The notes under the pieces are model-generated. The model made no database searches, was not told the origin of the DNA, and saw nothing but the letters and a program-made list of their open reading frames with translations. The translations under genes and the position numbers were made by a program. Of a stretch of DNA of 64,000 bases, positions 52,947-61,557 are shown piece after piece (position 1 is the stretch's first letter; the number at the start of each line of letters is the position of its first letter). The stretch spans positions 23,375 through 87,374 of the forward strand of contig CBFHYU010000005.1 in NCBI GenBank assembly GCA_965660165.1, written 5' to 3'. Source of the stretch: WTJO01 sp965660165. GTDB lineage: Bacteria > Pseudomonadota > Alphaproteobacteria > Puniceispirillales > Puniceispirillaceae.

Positions 52947-55295
52947 TTATGGCTGATCAGGGGCGATTAGCACATCACGTTTGCCTACATGGTTAGCCGC
53001 ACTGATAATGCCAGCTGTTTCCATCTCTTCAATTAGGGTTGCTGCCCTGTTATAGCCTATTTTCAGGTGACGCTGAACAAAGCTAGTTGAAGCTTTCTGC
53101 TCTCTTATCACAAGCGCTACCGCCTCATCATACAGGCTATTGCCAGTAGCAGATGGGCTAGCTGTTCCTGATGATGGTATCTCTGCATCTTCTTCAGCAT
53201 CTTCAGTGACGCTCTGATTATATTCAGGCTCGCCTTGCGCCCTCAGGAAGTTGGCCACTTCTTCAACTTCTATATCATCTACAAATGGCCCATGAATACG
53301 GGTTATTCTGCCGCCACCTTCCATATAGAGCATATCACCTTTGCCTAGAAGCTGTTCTGCGCCCTGTTCGCCAAGAATGGTGCGGCTGTCAATGCGCGAC
53401 GTTACCTGAAATGAAATACGGGTCGGAAAATTCGCCTTTATCGTGCCTGTGATAACATCAACAGAAGGGCGCTGAGTGGCCATAATCACATGGATACCAG
53501 CGGCACGCGCCATTTGGGCTAGCCGTTGCACCGCAGCTTCAATCTCCTTACCCGCAACAAGCATCAAATCTGCGACCTCGTCAATAATCACCACAATGAA
53601 TGGCAATGGCGATAAATCCAACATATCTTCTTCAAAAATAGGCTTGCCTGTTTCAGCATCAAAGCCAGTTTGCACACGCCGTGTCAGCACCTCGCCTTTG
53701 GCTCTGGCTTCAGCCAGCCTATCATTGTAGCCAGCAATATTCCGCACGCCAAGCTTGGCCATATTGCGATAACGTGTTTCCATTTCCCTAACAGCCCATT
53801 TCAGCGCCATTACTGCTTTTGGCGGTTCTGTTACCACTGGACTTAGCAAATGCGGAATACCGTCATACACAGATAATTCAAGCATTTTCGGGTCGATCAT
53901 AATCAGTCGGCATTGTTCTGGCGTATAGCGATATAATAAAGACAGGATCATCGTGTTCACCCCGACTGATTTGCCTGATCCTGTTGTACCGGCTACCAGC
54001 AAATGCGGCATTCTGGCCAAATCAGCTATTACAGGCTCGCCTGCAATATCTTTTCCCAGTGCAACAGGCAGACCGCCATCAAATGCCTGCCAGCTTGGAT
54101 GGTCCAATATATGCCGCAATAACACCATTTCACGTGCCTCATTCGGCAATTCAATTCCGATAATATTCTGGCCTGGCACCACAGCCACCCGCACTGATAT
54201 AACCGCCATTGAACGCGCAATATCATCAGCAAGCGCAATCACACGCTGAGATTTTGTGCCTGGCGCAGGGTTCAGCCCATATCGTGTAACAACAGGGCCA
54301 TAGCGCACCTCTTCAATCTCTCCTTGAATACGGAAATCGCCTAGCACTTGGGTAAGGGCCTGTGCATTATCATCAAGCTCTGACTGAGCAGGGCCGCCAT
54401 GCTGTTTGGGAGGTGTTTTCAGCAATTTAAGCGGCGGGAGCTTAAAATCACTATTGGTAAAATCAAACTGCGCCTGAGAGGCGGCGTCTGCGCCAGCGCT
54501 AGCCGCATTGCTAGCTGCTGCAGATAATTTCGGCTCACGCCGTGTTTGTTTGGCAGCTTTCTTGGGTTTCTTTTCTGGCTTTTTAGAGATTGTTTTTGCA
54601 ACGCGTGGCGCCTCAACAGCAACCTCGTTATCAACATCCGCCTCTCGCCTATCAGCAGGCGCGCGCCTGAAGAGAGCCTTAATAAGAAAGAACAGAAATG
54701 CCCCCGATTGCTTAGCGGGTAGGGTTAGCACACGTGCAGGAATAGCACTTCCCCAAACCAATAGGATTATCCCTGATAACGCAGATATCCCGCCAGCGAT
54801 AAGCGGTATATCAACCCCTTTCAGCTCGCCCATATTTTGAGTTAGCAATTCAACAAATCCAACAAACAGCCTGCCAATTTCGCCACCAGCCCTGCCAGAT
54901 ATTTCAGTGCCAAATAACAGCTCTGCCGCACCTGCCAGAAACAGCCATGAGACAATCACCATCAGCAACCGCGCCTTCATTCTTTCAATATGGCAGAAGC
55001 GCGCCAGCCTCAGCCCCCATGCCAAAAAAGGCACGGCTGTGATAAAGGCCATTGGCCCTGCCATTTCAAACAGAAGCGACGAGATATGCGCGCCTGCAAT
55101 GCCAAACCAATTCCGCACATCTGCACCAGAAGCAGTGTTATAAGAGGGGTCTGCCTGATCTGCCGAGCCAAGCATCACAACAATAGCAACGCTAACTAAA
55201 ATCAGGAAAACGCCAAATACAGACAGTGCGGAATTTTGTATAAATGTTCTGACAGGGGCAGACACAAGAGGGGTATTTTCCTCAAGCTCATTCAT
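52947..55295 (-). CDS. ftsK: DNA translocase FtsK
   Basis: Septal DNA pump that segregates chromosome termini and activates XerCD at dif. 782 aa. About four membrane segments lie in the N-terminal 190 residues; a short Lys/Ala-rich linker (KKPEKKPKKAAKQTRREPK, about 230-250) follows; the motor has Walker A GTTGSGKSVGVNTM (about 435-448) and IVVIIDEVADLMLV; the C-terminal gamma winged helix (SFVQRHLKIGYNRAATLIEEM...GIISAANHVGKRDVL) reads KOPS. It pairs functionally with the xerC at 23531. Its ATG overlaps the upstream aminotransferase stop by four bases. Confidence 0.96.
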   Translation of the reverse strand: MNELEENTPLVSAPVRTFIQNSALSVFGVFLILVSVAIVVMLGSADQADPSYNTASGADVRNWFGIAGAHISSLLFEMAGPMAFITAVPFLAWGLRLARFCHIERMKARLLMVIVSWLFLAGAAELLFGTEISGRAGGEIGRLFVGFVELLTQNMGELKGVDIPLIAGGISALSGIILLVWGSAIPARVLTLPAKQSGAFLFFLIKALFRRAPADRREADVDNEVAVEAPRVAKTISKKPEKKPKKAAKQTRREPKLSAAASNAASAGADAASQAQFDFTNSDFKLPPLKLLKTPPKQHGGPAQSELDDNAQALTQVLGDFRIQGEIEEVRYGPVVTRYGLNPAPGTKSQRVIALADDIARSMAVISVRVAVVPGQNIIGIELPNEAREMVLLRHILDHPSWQAFDGGLPVALGKDIAGEPVIADLARMPHLLVAGTTGSGKSVGVNTMILSLLYRYTPEQCRLIMIDPKMLELSVYDGIPHLLSPVVTEPPKAVMALKWAVREMETRYRNMAKLGVRNIAGYNDRLAEARAKGEVLTRRVQTGFDAETGKPIFEEDMLDLSPLPFIVVIIDEVADLMLVAGKEIEAAVQRLAQMARAAGIHVIMATQRPSVDVITGTIKANFPTRISFQVTSRIDSRTILGEQGAEQLLGKGDMLYMEGGGRITRIHGPFVDDIEVEEVANFLRAQGEPEYNQSVTEDAEEDAEIPSSGTASPSATGNSLYDEAVALVIREQKASTSFVQRHLKIGYNRAATLIEEMETAGIISAANHVGKRDVLIAPDQP

Positions 55296-56494
55296 AGAGT
55301 TTCGCCTATTTTTGCCATTCTTCTAGCCAATATATCTATGGTATCATGATCATGCACAATCGCCAGCCTGACAAATCCTGCGCCTGGATTGCCATTACCG
55401 CCATCTGTTGCCATCACCGAACCTGCGACAGATTTTATGCTGGCAGATTCAAATAATCTCACCGAAAAGGCTTTGTCATCGCCGTTAAACCCTGCTGGCA
55501 CAGGGTACCATAAAAAGAAACCCCCCTGTGGTATTGTAATATCAAGATGCTGTTTTAATATCGCAAATGAGGTATCATAATGCGCCCGTATCTCTGCATT
55601 ATGCTGGCTGTCACGATATAATGCGCCGCCAGTGTGAAGCAAAGGCGTTGGCACCAGCGCGCCGCCATTTGCCACCAGCTTGATATAGGCAGCTGTCACT
55701 TGTTTATCGCCACAAATAAACCCTACCCTAAGACCTGCCGCACTTGAGCGTTTTGACAGAGAATTAAGCACAATCAGATGATGAAACGGATCTTCTTCAC
55801 CTTCGCTCATACTGATCGCTACTTCAAGCGCACTAACAGGTTTTTGTTCACGCCAAATATCAATATAACATTCATCCATCACCAGCAGAAAATCATAGTG
55901 ACGCGCTAGCTCAATTGCATGTGCAATATAATCAGCAGAGGCAATACTGCCTTGCGGATTTGTAGGCGAGCATAGCACCATCATACAGGTACGCTTAAGC
56001 ACACTATCATCAAGACGCGTTAAATCAGGCAGGAATCCATCTTCTTCAAAGGCAGGCATATAGATGATTTCGCCCCCTGTTGCCATCGCACCTGTGCGCC
56101 ATGCATGATAAAATGGCATGCTCACAAGCGCTGCTAAATCAGGCTTTGATCTGGCAACACATAAGCCTAGAAAATGCAATGGCTCTCTGGTACCTGGTAC
56201 AGGTACGATATGGCTTGCATAATCAAATTTGCCCGCAATTGAGGCAAAACGATCTATGAAATAGTGATGAAGATCATCAAAGAATTTTTGATCTCCAAAT
56301 GCTTTTGGATAGGCCTGCCAATTATCTGATACTTCTGTTAGGGTGCGGACAAGAATCTCTGGCGGTGCGATGCGTGGCTCACCTACCGTAACATCAATAA
56401 CTGGCAAATCTGGCGCAGGTGATACCCCGTCTAGAAGCGCGCGCACCTGAATAAACATATTATCATCAAAAAGGGCAAAATCAGGATTGATCAT
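55292..56494 (-). CDS. dapC: PLP-dependent aminotransferase, probable DapC
   Basis: Class I/II fold-type I aminotransferase, 400 aa. DVTVGEPRIAPPEILVRTL, the LCSPTNPQGSIAS segment, MDECYIDIW and the PLP lysine in LNSLSKRSSAAGLRVGF are clear, with FVRLAIVHD near the end holding the carboxylate-binding Arg. Proteins of this type next to ftsK in alphaproteobacteria are usually annotated as N-succinyldiaminopimelate aminotransferase; with dapF nearby this is plausible but the substrate is inferred. It overlaps ftsK by four bases (ATGA). Confidence 0.75.
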   Translation of the reverse strand: MINPDFALFDDNMFIQVRALLDGVSPAPDLPVIDVTVGEPRIAPPEILVRTLTEVSDNWQAYPKAFGDQKFFDDLHHYFIDRFASIAGKFDYASHIVPVPGTREPLHFLGLCVARSKPDLAALVSMPFYHAWRTGAMATGGEIIYMPAFEEDGFLPDLTRLDDSVLKRTCMMVLCSPTNPQGSIASADYIAHAIELARHYDFLLVMDECYIDIWREQKPVSALEVAISMSEGEEDPFHHLIVLNSLSKRSSAAGLRVGFICGDKQVTAAYIKLVANGGALVPTPLLHTGGALYRDSQHNAEIRAHYDTSFAILKQHLDITIPQGGFFLWYPVPAGFNGDDKAFSVRLFESASIKSVAGSVMATDGGNGNPGAGFVRLAIVHDHDTIDILARRMAKIGETL

Positions 56495-56702
56495 AGTGCT
56501 GAAAACCTGTCATTGAATGGCGAAATTTATCTGGCAAGATGCCGCTGATCCTACCTTAACGCAAGACCATAGTTGCGAGCAATATGATTAGCACGTAGAC
56601 TGAGACTTGTCAGCACCAGCCGCCCCATAAGATTGCGGGTAGGCAGAAATGATCAGCATAATCTCTTATACGGTATCAGGATAGCTAAATCGGAATTTAA
56701 TT

Positions 56703-57224
56703 ATGAAGCCTGCTTTGTTTCTAGATCGTGATGATACGGTTATCGTGGATACTGGCTATATGTATGAGCTATCTGATTTCAAATGGATATCAGGCGCAGC
56801 TGAGGCATTGAAATTTGCCAAAGCGCATCAGATACAGGTGTTTATTGTCACAAATCAAGGCGGTATCGGCAAAGGGATATTTACTGAATCCCAAATGCAT
56901 GACTTTCACAAACACCTACTCTATGAAGCAGAGCAGGCAGGCGGGCATATCACCGATATTGCTTTTTGCCCGCATCATCCACAAGCCATAATCCCTGAAT
57001 TAAAGACACCATGTACATGCAGAAAACCCAAACCTGGCATGTTGCATATACTTGCCGATAAATGGCAAATTGATATATCTGCATCTGTGATGATTGGTGA
57101 TAGGCAATCAGATATAGACGCGGGCGAGGCGGCAGGCTGTCATAGCGTGCTGTTTGACCCAAATACAAATTTATATGACACTGTGCGTTCTGCACTGGCA
57201 CAGGCTGGCATGATCACTTATTGA
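56703..57224 (+). CDS. gmhB: D-glycero-D-manno-heptose 1,7-bisphosphate 7-phosphatase GmhB
   Basis: HAD-IIIA phosphatase of ADP-heptose synthesis for lipopolysaccharide core. 173 aa. Motif I FLDRDDTV (Asp8 nucleophile, Asp10), IVTNQGGIGKG, the zinc loop with Cys89, His91, Cys104 and Cys106 (CPHHP...CTCRKPKPGM), and motif IV MIGDRQSDIDAG. A histidinol-phosphate phosphatase role is a less likely alternative. It is followed by a UbiH-like gene after seven bases. Confidence 0.87.
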   Translation: MKPALFLDRDDTVIVDTGYMYELSDFKWISGAAEALKFAKAHQIQVFIVTNQGGIGKGIFTESQMHDFHKHLLYEAEQAGGHITDIAFCPHHPQAIIPELKTPCTCRKPKPGMLHILADKWQIDISASVMIGDRQSDIDAGEAAGCHSVLFDPNTNLYDTVRSALAQAGMITY

Positions 57225-57231
57225 TATAGCT

Positions 57232-58455
57232 ATGATAGAACCGTCTTCACATAACCACGTCATTTTGACTGGCAACGGGCTTACCGCACAAATTATGGCG
57301 CTTTGCCTGTATCATGCTGGCTGTAATATTTTGTGGCTGGCTGGCAAACCAACTACCAACCCAGAGACCGCCCTGCCAGATAATAGAACGACTACAATTC
57401 ACCAAGCTGGCATGAACATGCTAGATGCGCTTGGGGTTTCAGCCTTGCTAGAGCAGCCTGCTTGGCCGCTGCATCGGATTTTGGTATCTGATAGGGCTCA
57501 GAAAGTAGGTTCAGATTCACGTTCAGAATGGCCATTAGACTGGAAAGATGACGCGCCAATGGCTCATGTGGTGCTTAATGCTGACCTGAAGCGCGCCTGT
57601 CAGTCATTGATAGATACCTATAAGATTCCATCACGACAGGTGAATATCACCTCAGTCAGTACGCATAATAAGCGTATTGTCACAGATTCTGATGGGTGTG
57701 AGCATGGCTTTGATCTGCTGGTTATCTGTGCTGGCGGTCAAACAGATCTAATTAGCCAGACAGGGTTCAAAAAAATCAACCAGAATGCAGGTCAGACTGC
57801 GTTAGTAGGCATGATTTCAAGCACCCAGCCAACTGCGCATACTGCCTATCAGCGCTTTCTGGCAGAAGGGCCTATTGCCTTAATGGCAATGGATGAGGCA
57901 CATTACTCGCTTGTCTGGACAGTATCTGATAACACAGCAGATAGGCTGATGGCGCTACCAATTGATGGGCTAAATGCAGCATTAAACAACCAGTTTGGAA
58001 CTCAGGCAGGCCAGCTTAGCTTTTGTGAGCCGCCTTTGCGCTGGCCGTTAACCCCTCATTATATCCGCAAAATTGCAAAAAATGGAGTTGTTCTGGCTGG
58101 CGATTCAGCGCATGGGCTTCATCCGCTTGCAGGGATGGGGCTGAATTTGGGGCTGGCAGATGCTGGATGTCTGCTAGATTGTCTGATACAGGCAAGAGAT
58201 AGCGGGCTAGCGCCGTCCCATATTAGTATTTGCGAGCATTATCAGTCAAAACGTCAGGCAGAGATTCTAGCATTAACAGCCACTACTCAAATTTTGAATA
58301 GATGGTTTTCACGCCCCAACGGGCTGATACGGCTGATTGGTGGTGTTGGCATGAGCGTAATTGGTCGGTCTGCCCTGATGTCCCAGCTAAAACAGCTTGC
58401 GATAGGCGGACAGCTAAGCAACCCAGCGTTATTTTCAGGCCGCCTGCCACACTAG
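57232..58455 (+). CDS. UbiH/UbiF-type FAD-dependent monooxygenase
   Basis: 407 aa flavoprotein of the aromatic hydroxylase class that in alphaproteobacteria adds hydroxyl groups to the ubiquinone ring. The C-terminal FAD motif VVLAGDSAHGLHPLAGMGLNLGLADA is strong. The N-terminal dinucleotide motif is altered to LTGNGLTAQIMA (GxGxxA) and the usual acidic residue at the end of the second beta strand is not obvious (ILWLAGKP), so FAD binding there departs from the norm. Which ring position it acts on cannot be told. It probably shares a transcript with gmhB. Confidence 0.83.
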   Translation: MIEPSSHNHVILTGNGLTAQIMALCLYHAGCNILWLAGKPTTNPETALPDNRTTTIHQAGMNMLDALGVSALLEQPAWPLHRILVSDRAQKVGSDSRSEWPLDWKDDAPMAHVVLNADLKRACQSLIDTYKIPSRQVNITSVSTHNKRIVTDSDGCEHGFDLLVICAGGQTDLISQTGFKKINQNAGQTALVGMISSTQPTAHTAYQRFLAEGPIALMAMDEAHYSLVWTVSDNTADRLMALPIDGLNAALNNQFGTQAGQLSFCEPPLRWPLTPHYIRKIAKNGVVLAGDSAHGLHPLAGMGLNLGLADAGCLLDCLIQARDSGLAPSHISICEHYQSKRQAEILALTATTQILNRWFSRPNGLIRLIGGVGMSVIGRSALMSQLKQLAIGGQLSNPALFSGRLPH

Positions 58456-58469
58456 CCGAAATAATTGCC

Positions 58470-58817
58470 CTAAGCGAGATGCGCCACCCGTTCATGATAG
58501 GCGGCCATCATCTCATTTTGGCGTTCGGCATATTCTGCCAATATTGACCAGCTATAGATGCCTGTATCATGCCCGTCATCAAAGCCGATTCTGATAGCAT
58601 AATTGCCAACGGGATGAATCGAGGTAATTTTTATATCCTGCTTATTTAGCGGTGTGGTTTTGCTGTTGGCACCATGTCCTTGCACTTCGGCACTTGGTGA
58701 TTCAACACGCAATAATTCAGCGCTTAATTCAGCGATCACACCATTTGAAAATGTAACAGATAGGGTCTGCTTATCTGCGCTACATCTGATTTCTGTGGGT
58801 TTATGTGAGGAGGTCAT
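58470..58817 (-). CDS. DUF971 (GBBH-like N-terminal) domain protein
   Basis: 115 aa. The family signature YAIRIGFDDGHDTGIYSWSILAEYA lies in the C-terminal half and TEIRCSADKQTLSVTFSNG at the N-terminus. The domain occurs alone in many bacteria and fused to gamma-butyrobetaine hydroxylases; standalone copies are often near iron-sulfur assembly genes, but no role is established. It starts at the base next to the stop of the Trm112-like gene and ends a five-gene minus-strand series. Confidence 0.88.
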   Translation of the reverse strand: MTSSHKPTEIRCSADKQTLSVTFSNGVIAELSAELLRVESPSAEVQGHGANSKTTPLNKQDIKITSIHPVGNYAIRIGFDDGHDTGIYSWSILAEYAERQNEMMAAYHERVAHLA

Positions 58818-59069
58818 CTACTTATCCTCTGAGATGTTTGCGGGATTATGGTGTAATTCTGCCTCTGTCAGAGGGCGCGCATCTTGCAATCGCATGAGCG
58901 GCTTGCCGTCAACCAGACGATAGCCATAGCCAGAGTGATATGAGCGCAATTCACCATGCGTGGCATCATAAACCAACGGTGTCAGACTGATAGGACATAC
59001 CAGATTATCTAAAAATAGCGATAGTGAGCTGGTCTGTTGCTGGCTATCTTTATTATGAGTGGGTGTCAT
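58818..59069 (-). CDS. Trm112-like / UPF0434 small protein
   Basis: 83 aa from ATG 59069. LDNLVCPISLTPLVYDATHGEL and YGYRLVDGKPLMRLQDARPL follow the YcaR/Trm112 pattern. Only one Cys (Cys25) of a potential zinc site is present, so it probably does not bind zinc in the way eukaryotic Trm112 does. The function of bacterial members is unknown. The frame is open upstream to 59162, where it would overlap the LON gene; I chose the shorter start for that reason and because homologs are about this length. Confidence 0.82.
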   Translation of the reverse strand: MTPTHNKDSQQQTSSLSLFLDNLVCPISLTPLVYDATHGELRSYHSGYGYRLVDGKPLMRLQDARPLTEAELHHNPANISEDK

Positions 59070-59103
59070 GGCAATATGATACGGCAAGTGATGGTAATTA
59101 TCA

Positions 59104-59778
59104 TCAATGTTTTGGCGCGATGTCATCTTGATAAGCATGGGTCGCCATTTCCATAATAGCAATTAACAGCTGCGCCCTGCTATCAAGATTTTTTGCTTCT
59201 AACAAAGCCTGTTTTTCGGGAACTGAAAAAGGGCAAATCATTGATAATGTAGAGATCAGCCGTTCATCTTCACAGGCTTCAATATGTTCCCAATCTGCTT
59301 GAAACCCTTTCACATCGAAATAATGTCTTAAAATTGTTGTTAATGTTTCCCTGTTTACCGTGCTGTTATCAACCCTTAAATCTGACGCAAATTGACGCCA
59401 GTCACAGCGCGCCATGAAATAGCCATCTTCACATTCAACAACATGTTCACACTGAAATCGAGCTACCCCTGAAAGCGTAATGAGAATCCGGCCATCATCT
59501 GATTCATTAAAGGATGAAATACGGCCAGCACATCCGATTTGATACAGGCTATGATTATCATCTGTTTCATCAGACAGCTCATCTTTTGGCTGAATCATAC
59601 CTATTAGCCTGTGCGGGCTGGCAATCGCATCACGCACCATTGCAAGATAGCGTGGCTCAAAAATATTCAATGGCAGACGGCCACCAGGCAAAACCAATGC
59701 GCCCGGAAGCGGAAATAGCGGTATCTGGGCAGGCAATTCATCAAACAGAGGCTCAAAAGGCCCTCTCGATTCTGACAT
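59104..59778 (-). CDS. LON N-terminal substrate-binding domain protein
   Basis: 224 aa from ATG 59778 (MSESRGPFEPLFDELP), with a GAGG sequence 11 bases upstream; ATG 59814 is also in frame. It consists of a single LON N-domain: IPLFPLPGALVLPGGRLPLNIFEPRYLAMV is diagnostic. There is no AAA or protease domain. Such proteins are assumed to bind unfolded or specific protein segments. It lies 80 bases after the thioredoxin-TPR gene, and this pairing is common in alphaproteobacteria. Confidence 0.88.
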   Translation of the reverse strand: MSESRGPFEPLFDELPAQIPLFPLPGALVLPGGRLPLNIFEPRYLAMVRDAIASPHRLIGMIQPKDELSDETDDNHSLYQIGCAGRISSFNESDDGRILITLSGVARFQCEHVVECEDGYFMARCDWRQFASDLRVDNSTVNRETLTTILRHYFDVKGFQADWEHIEACEDERLISTLSMICPFSVPEKQALLEAKNLDSRAQLLIAIMEMATHAYQDDIAPKH

Positions 59779-59894
59779 GTACAGCGTGTCCTCTGCGGTT
59801 GACTCAATCTTCATTCAGGCGGGATAGATGCGCCTTCATGGCGTGATGGTGCTGGCATATCTCCCTACCTTATGATTCAACATAGTGCAGCGTA

Positions 59895-60794
59895 TCAGGA
59901 AAACAAATAGGTAGATAATTTTCGTCTTGCTTTGATCACATCTGGATGGGTTGGGCCAAGCGCGGTGAAAAACTCCAATAATTGGGTGCGTGCAGCGCCA
60001 TCTTGCCAGCTTGCATCTAGTTTGATTGACCGTAGCAATATATCCATCGCTTCTAGCTGTTCAGAGGTTGAAAATAATGCCACTGCCAGATCAATGTGAA
60101 GCTGGTGATCGTCAGGCGCATCTGCCAGCTGTGATCTTAAGGCGTCAATTTCAGATGAGCTTCCAGCGCCCTTTTCAGCAATTTCAACGGCTGAAACTGC
60201 TTCTCTCATTTCTGGCTGTGCCGTTTTTTCAGGATCAAGCTGGTCTAGCACTTCACGCGCCTGCTCAACCTCGCCCATTTGCACAAGCGTGCGCACCAGA
60301 CCGCTTAATGCGTCTAGCGATTCAGGTATTTGCGCCATAGCAGATTGGAATTGGATCATCGCCTGTTCAGGCTGATTATCCATCAATGCCTGTCTGCCTG
60401 CGTCCAAAAATGCTGAAATATCAGGCGCGCCAGGCGCCATCTCAGCCAGCTTATCCACAAATTGACGTACCGCAGATTCAGGCTGTGCGCCCGCAAAAGC
60501 ATCAACCGGCCTGCCTTCGATAAGGCCAAATACGGTTGGTACAGATTGCACACGCATCTGAGCAGCAATTTCTTGATTTTCATCAATATTGACTTTGGCA
60601 ATTCGAATATTCTTTTTCTCGGCAACCACCTTTTCAAGCACAGGTCCAAGCTGTTTACATGGCCCGCACCAAGGCGCCCAGAACTGAACGATAACAGCCT
60701 GCTGCTTGCTGGCTTCTATCACCTCTTCCATGAAGTTCTGAACTGTTACATCAATCACATCAACTGCTGTATCAGAGCCAATAATCTGTTCCAT
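59895..60794 (-). CDS. Thioredoxin-TPR co-chaperone (CnoX/YbbN-like)
   Basis: 299 aa. An N-terminal thioredoxin domain has an intact active site WCGPC (Cys43, Cys46) and the cis-Pro loop VQSVPTVFG; from about residue 120 the protein is helical TPR-like repeat sequence (ALMDNQPEQAMIQFQSAMAQIPE). E. coli CnoX protects substrates under oxidative stress and hands them to GroEL; its own active site is SXXC, whereas this protein keeps both cysteines and could be redox-active. A good ribosome-binding site (AAGGAT) precedes it. Confidence 0.9.
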   Translation of the reverse strand: MEQIIGSDTAVDVIDVTVQNFMEEVIEASKQQAVIVQFWAPWCGPCKQLGPVLEKVVAEKKNIRIAKVNIDENQEIAAQMRVQSVPTVFGLIEGRPVDAFAGAQPESAVRQFVDKLAEMAPGAPDISAFLDAGRQALMDNQPEQAMIQFQSAMAQIPESLDALSGLVRTLVQMGEVEQAREVLDQLDPEKTAQPEMREAVSAVEIAEKGAGSSSEIDALRSQLADAPDDHQLHIDLAVALFSTSEQLEAMDILLRSIKLDASWQDGAARTQLLEFFTALGPTHPDVIKARRKLSTYLFS

Positions 60795-60804
60795 CTTAAT
60801 ATCC

Positions 60805-61338
60805 TTATATTTCTGTCCATTCTATCTCAACGCCATGTGCGCTCAGAAAGGCTTGTGTTGTATCAGGGCTCATTGCAACTGTTCTGTCATTAACCAGCGG
60901 ATGCATATAAAGATAACGGCATTGTTGTAGGCTTGCATCTATTATCAGCCTGACCTGATGGGTTTTTCCATTCACCATAGATAGCGGCGTAACAGCCCCA
61001 GGCCTCACCCCTAATATCTCAAACAGCCTGTCTGCCGAACCAAAAGAAAACCTGCCTGCACCTAATAGCTCAGACAGCATCTTTAGGTCTACGTCCTTAT
61101 CTTCTGGCAGCACAACCAAAAAATTCTGTTTTCGTTTGTCACGCAGAAACAGGTTTTTAATATGGCCGCCACCTTGTTCTGCTGTCAAAAATCCGTCTCT
61201 GACCTGTTTTGAATCTTGCACAGTGCGCAGGGGGATATGGTCAAATCGCTGATACGCGCATCCGCCCTGTTCCAGCATGGCAAGCAAATTATCTGACGAA
61301 AGTGGCAGGCTGTCCTGATACTGTGATGAAGCGTCCAT
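60805..61338 (-). CDS. Aminoacyl-tRNA deacylase ProXp-ala/PrdX (YbaK family)
   Basis: 177 aa editing-domain protein that hydrolyses misacylated Ala-tRNA(Pro) in characterised members. GGHIKNLFLRDKRKQNFLVVLPEDKDVDLK, LGAGRFSFGSADRLFEILGVRPGAVTPL and MHPLVNDRTVAMSP follow the PrdX family. The conserved Lys is in HIKN. It begins the five-gene minus-strand cluster and lies 10 bases before the thioredoxin gene. Confidence 0.88.
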   Translation of the reverse strand: MDASSQYQDSLPLSSDNLLAMLEQGGCAYQRFDHIPLRTVQDSKQVRDGFLTAEQGGGHIKNLFLRDKRKQNFLVVLPEDKDVDLKMLSELLGAGRFSFGSADRLFEILGVRPGAVTPLSMVNGKTHQVRLIIDASLQQCRYLYMHPLVNDRTVAMSPDTTQAFLSAHGVEIEWTEI

Positions 61339-61475
61339 AACCTGTTAAATCCTGCATAGGGAAGTTTGCCGGCGATGTCTATGACTGTTACGTCTAACCA
61401 AGACTAGATTTGATATAATCATAATGAAAAAGATTACAAGATCAAACCAGTGAAAACTGTAACGAAATGCAACGA

Positions 61476-61504
61476 TTGACCTATTGCTAGTTGCTTTCTA
61501 TAAC
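61476..61504 (+). promoter_or_regulatory. Sigma70-type promoter of the sugar-nucleotide gene pair
   Basis: TTGACC (61476-61481) and TATAAC (61499-61504) are each one base off consensus and are separated by exactly 17 bases. Transcription would start near 61511, about 47 bases before the dehydrogenase ATG at 61558. Confidence 0.75.
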
Positions 61505-61557
61505 AGGCGTCAATATGCGCAATTTCCGCCAGTTTTTTCATATATGTGATGGTGTTT

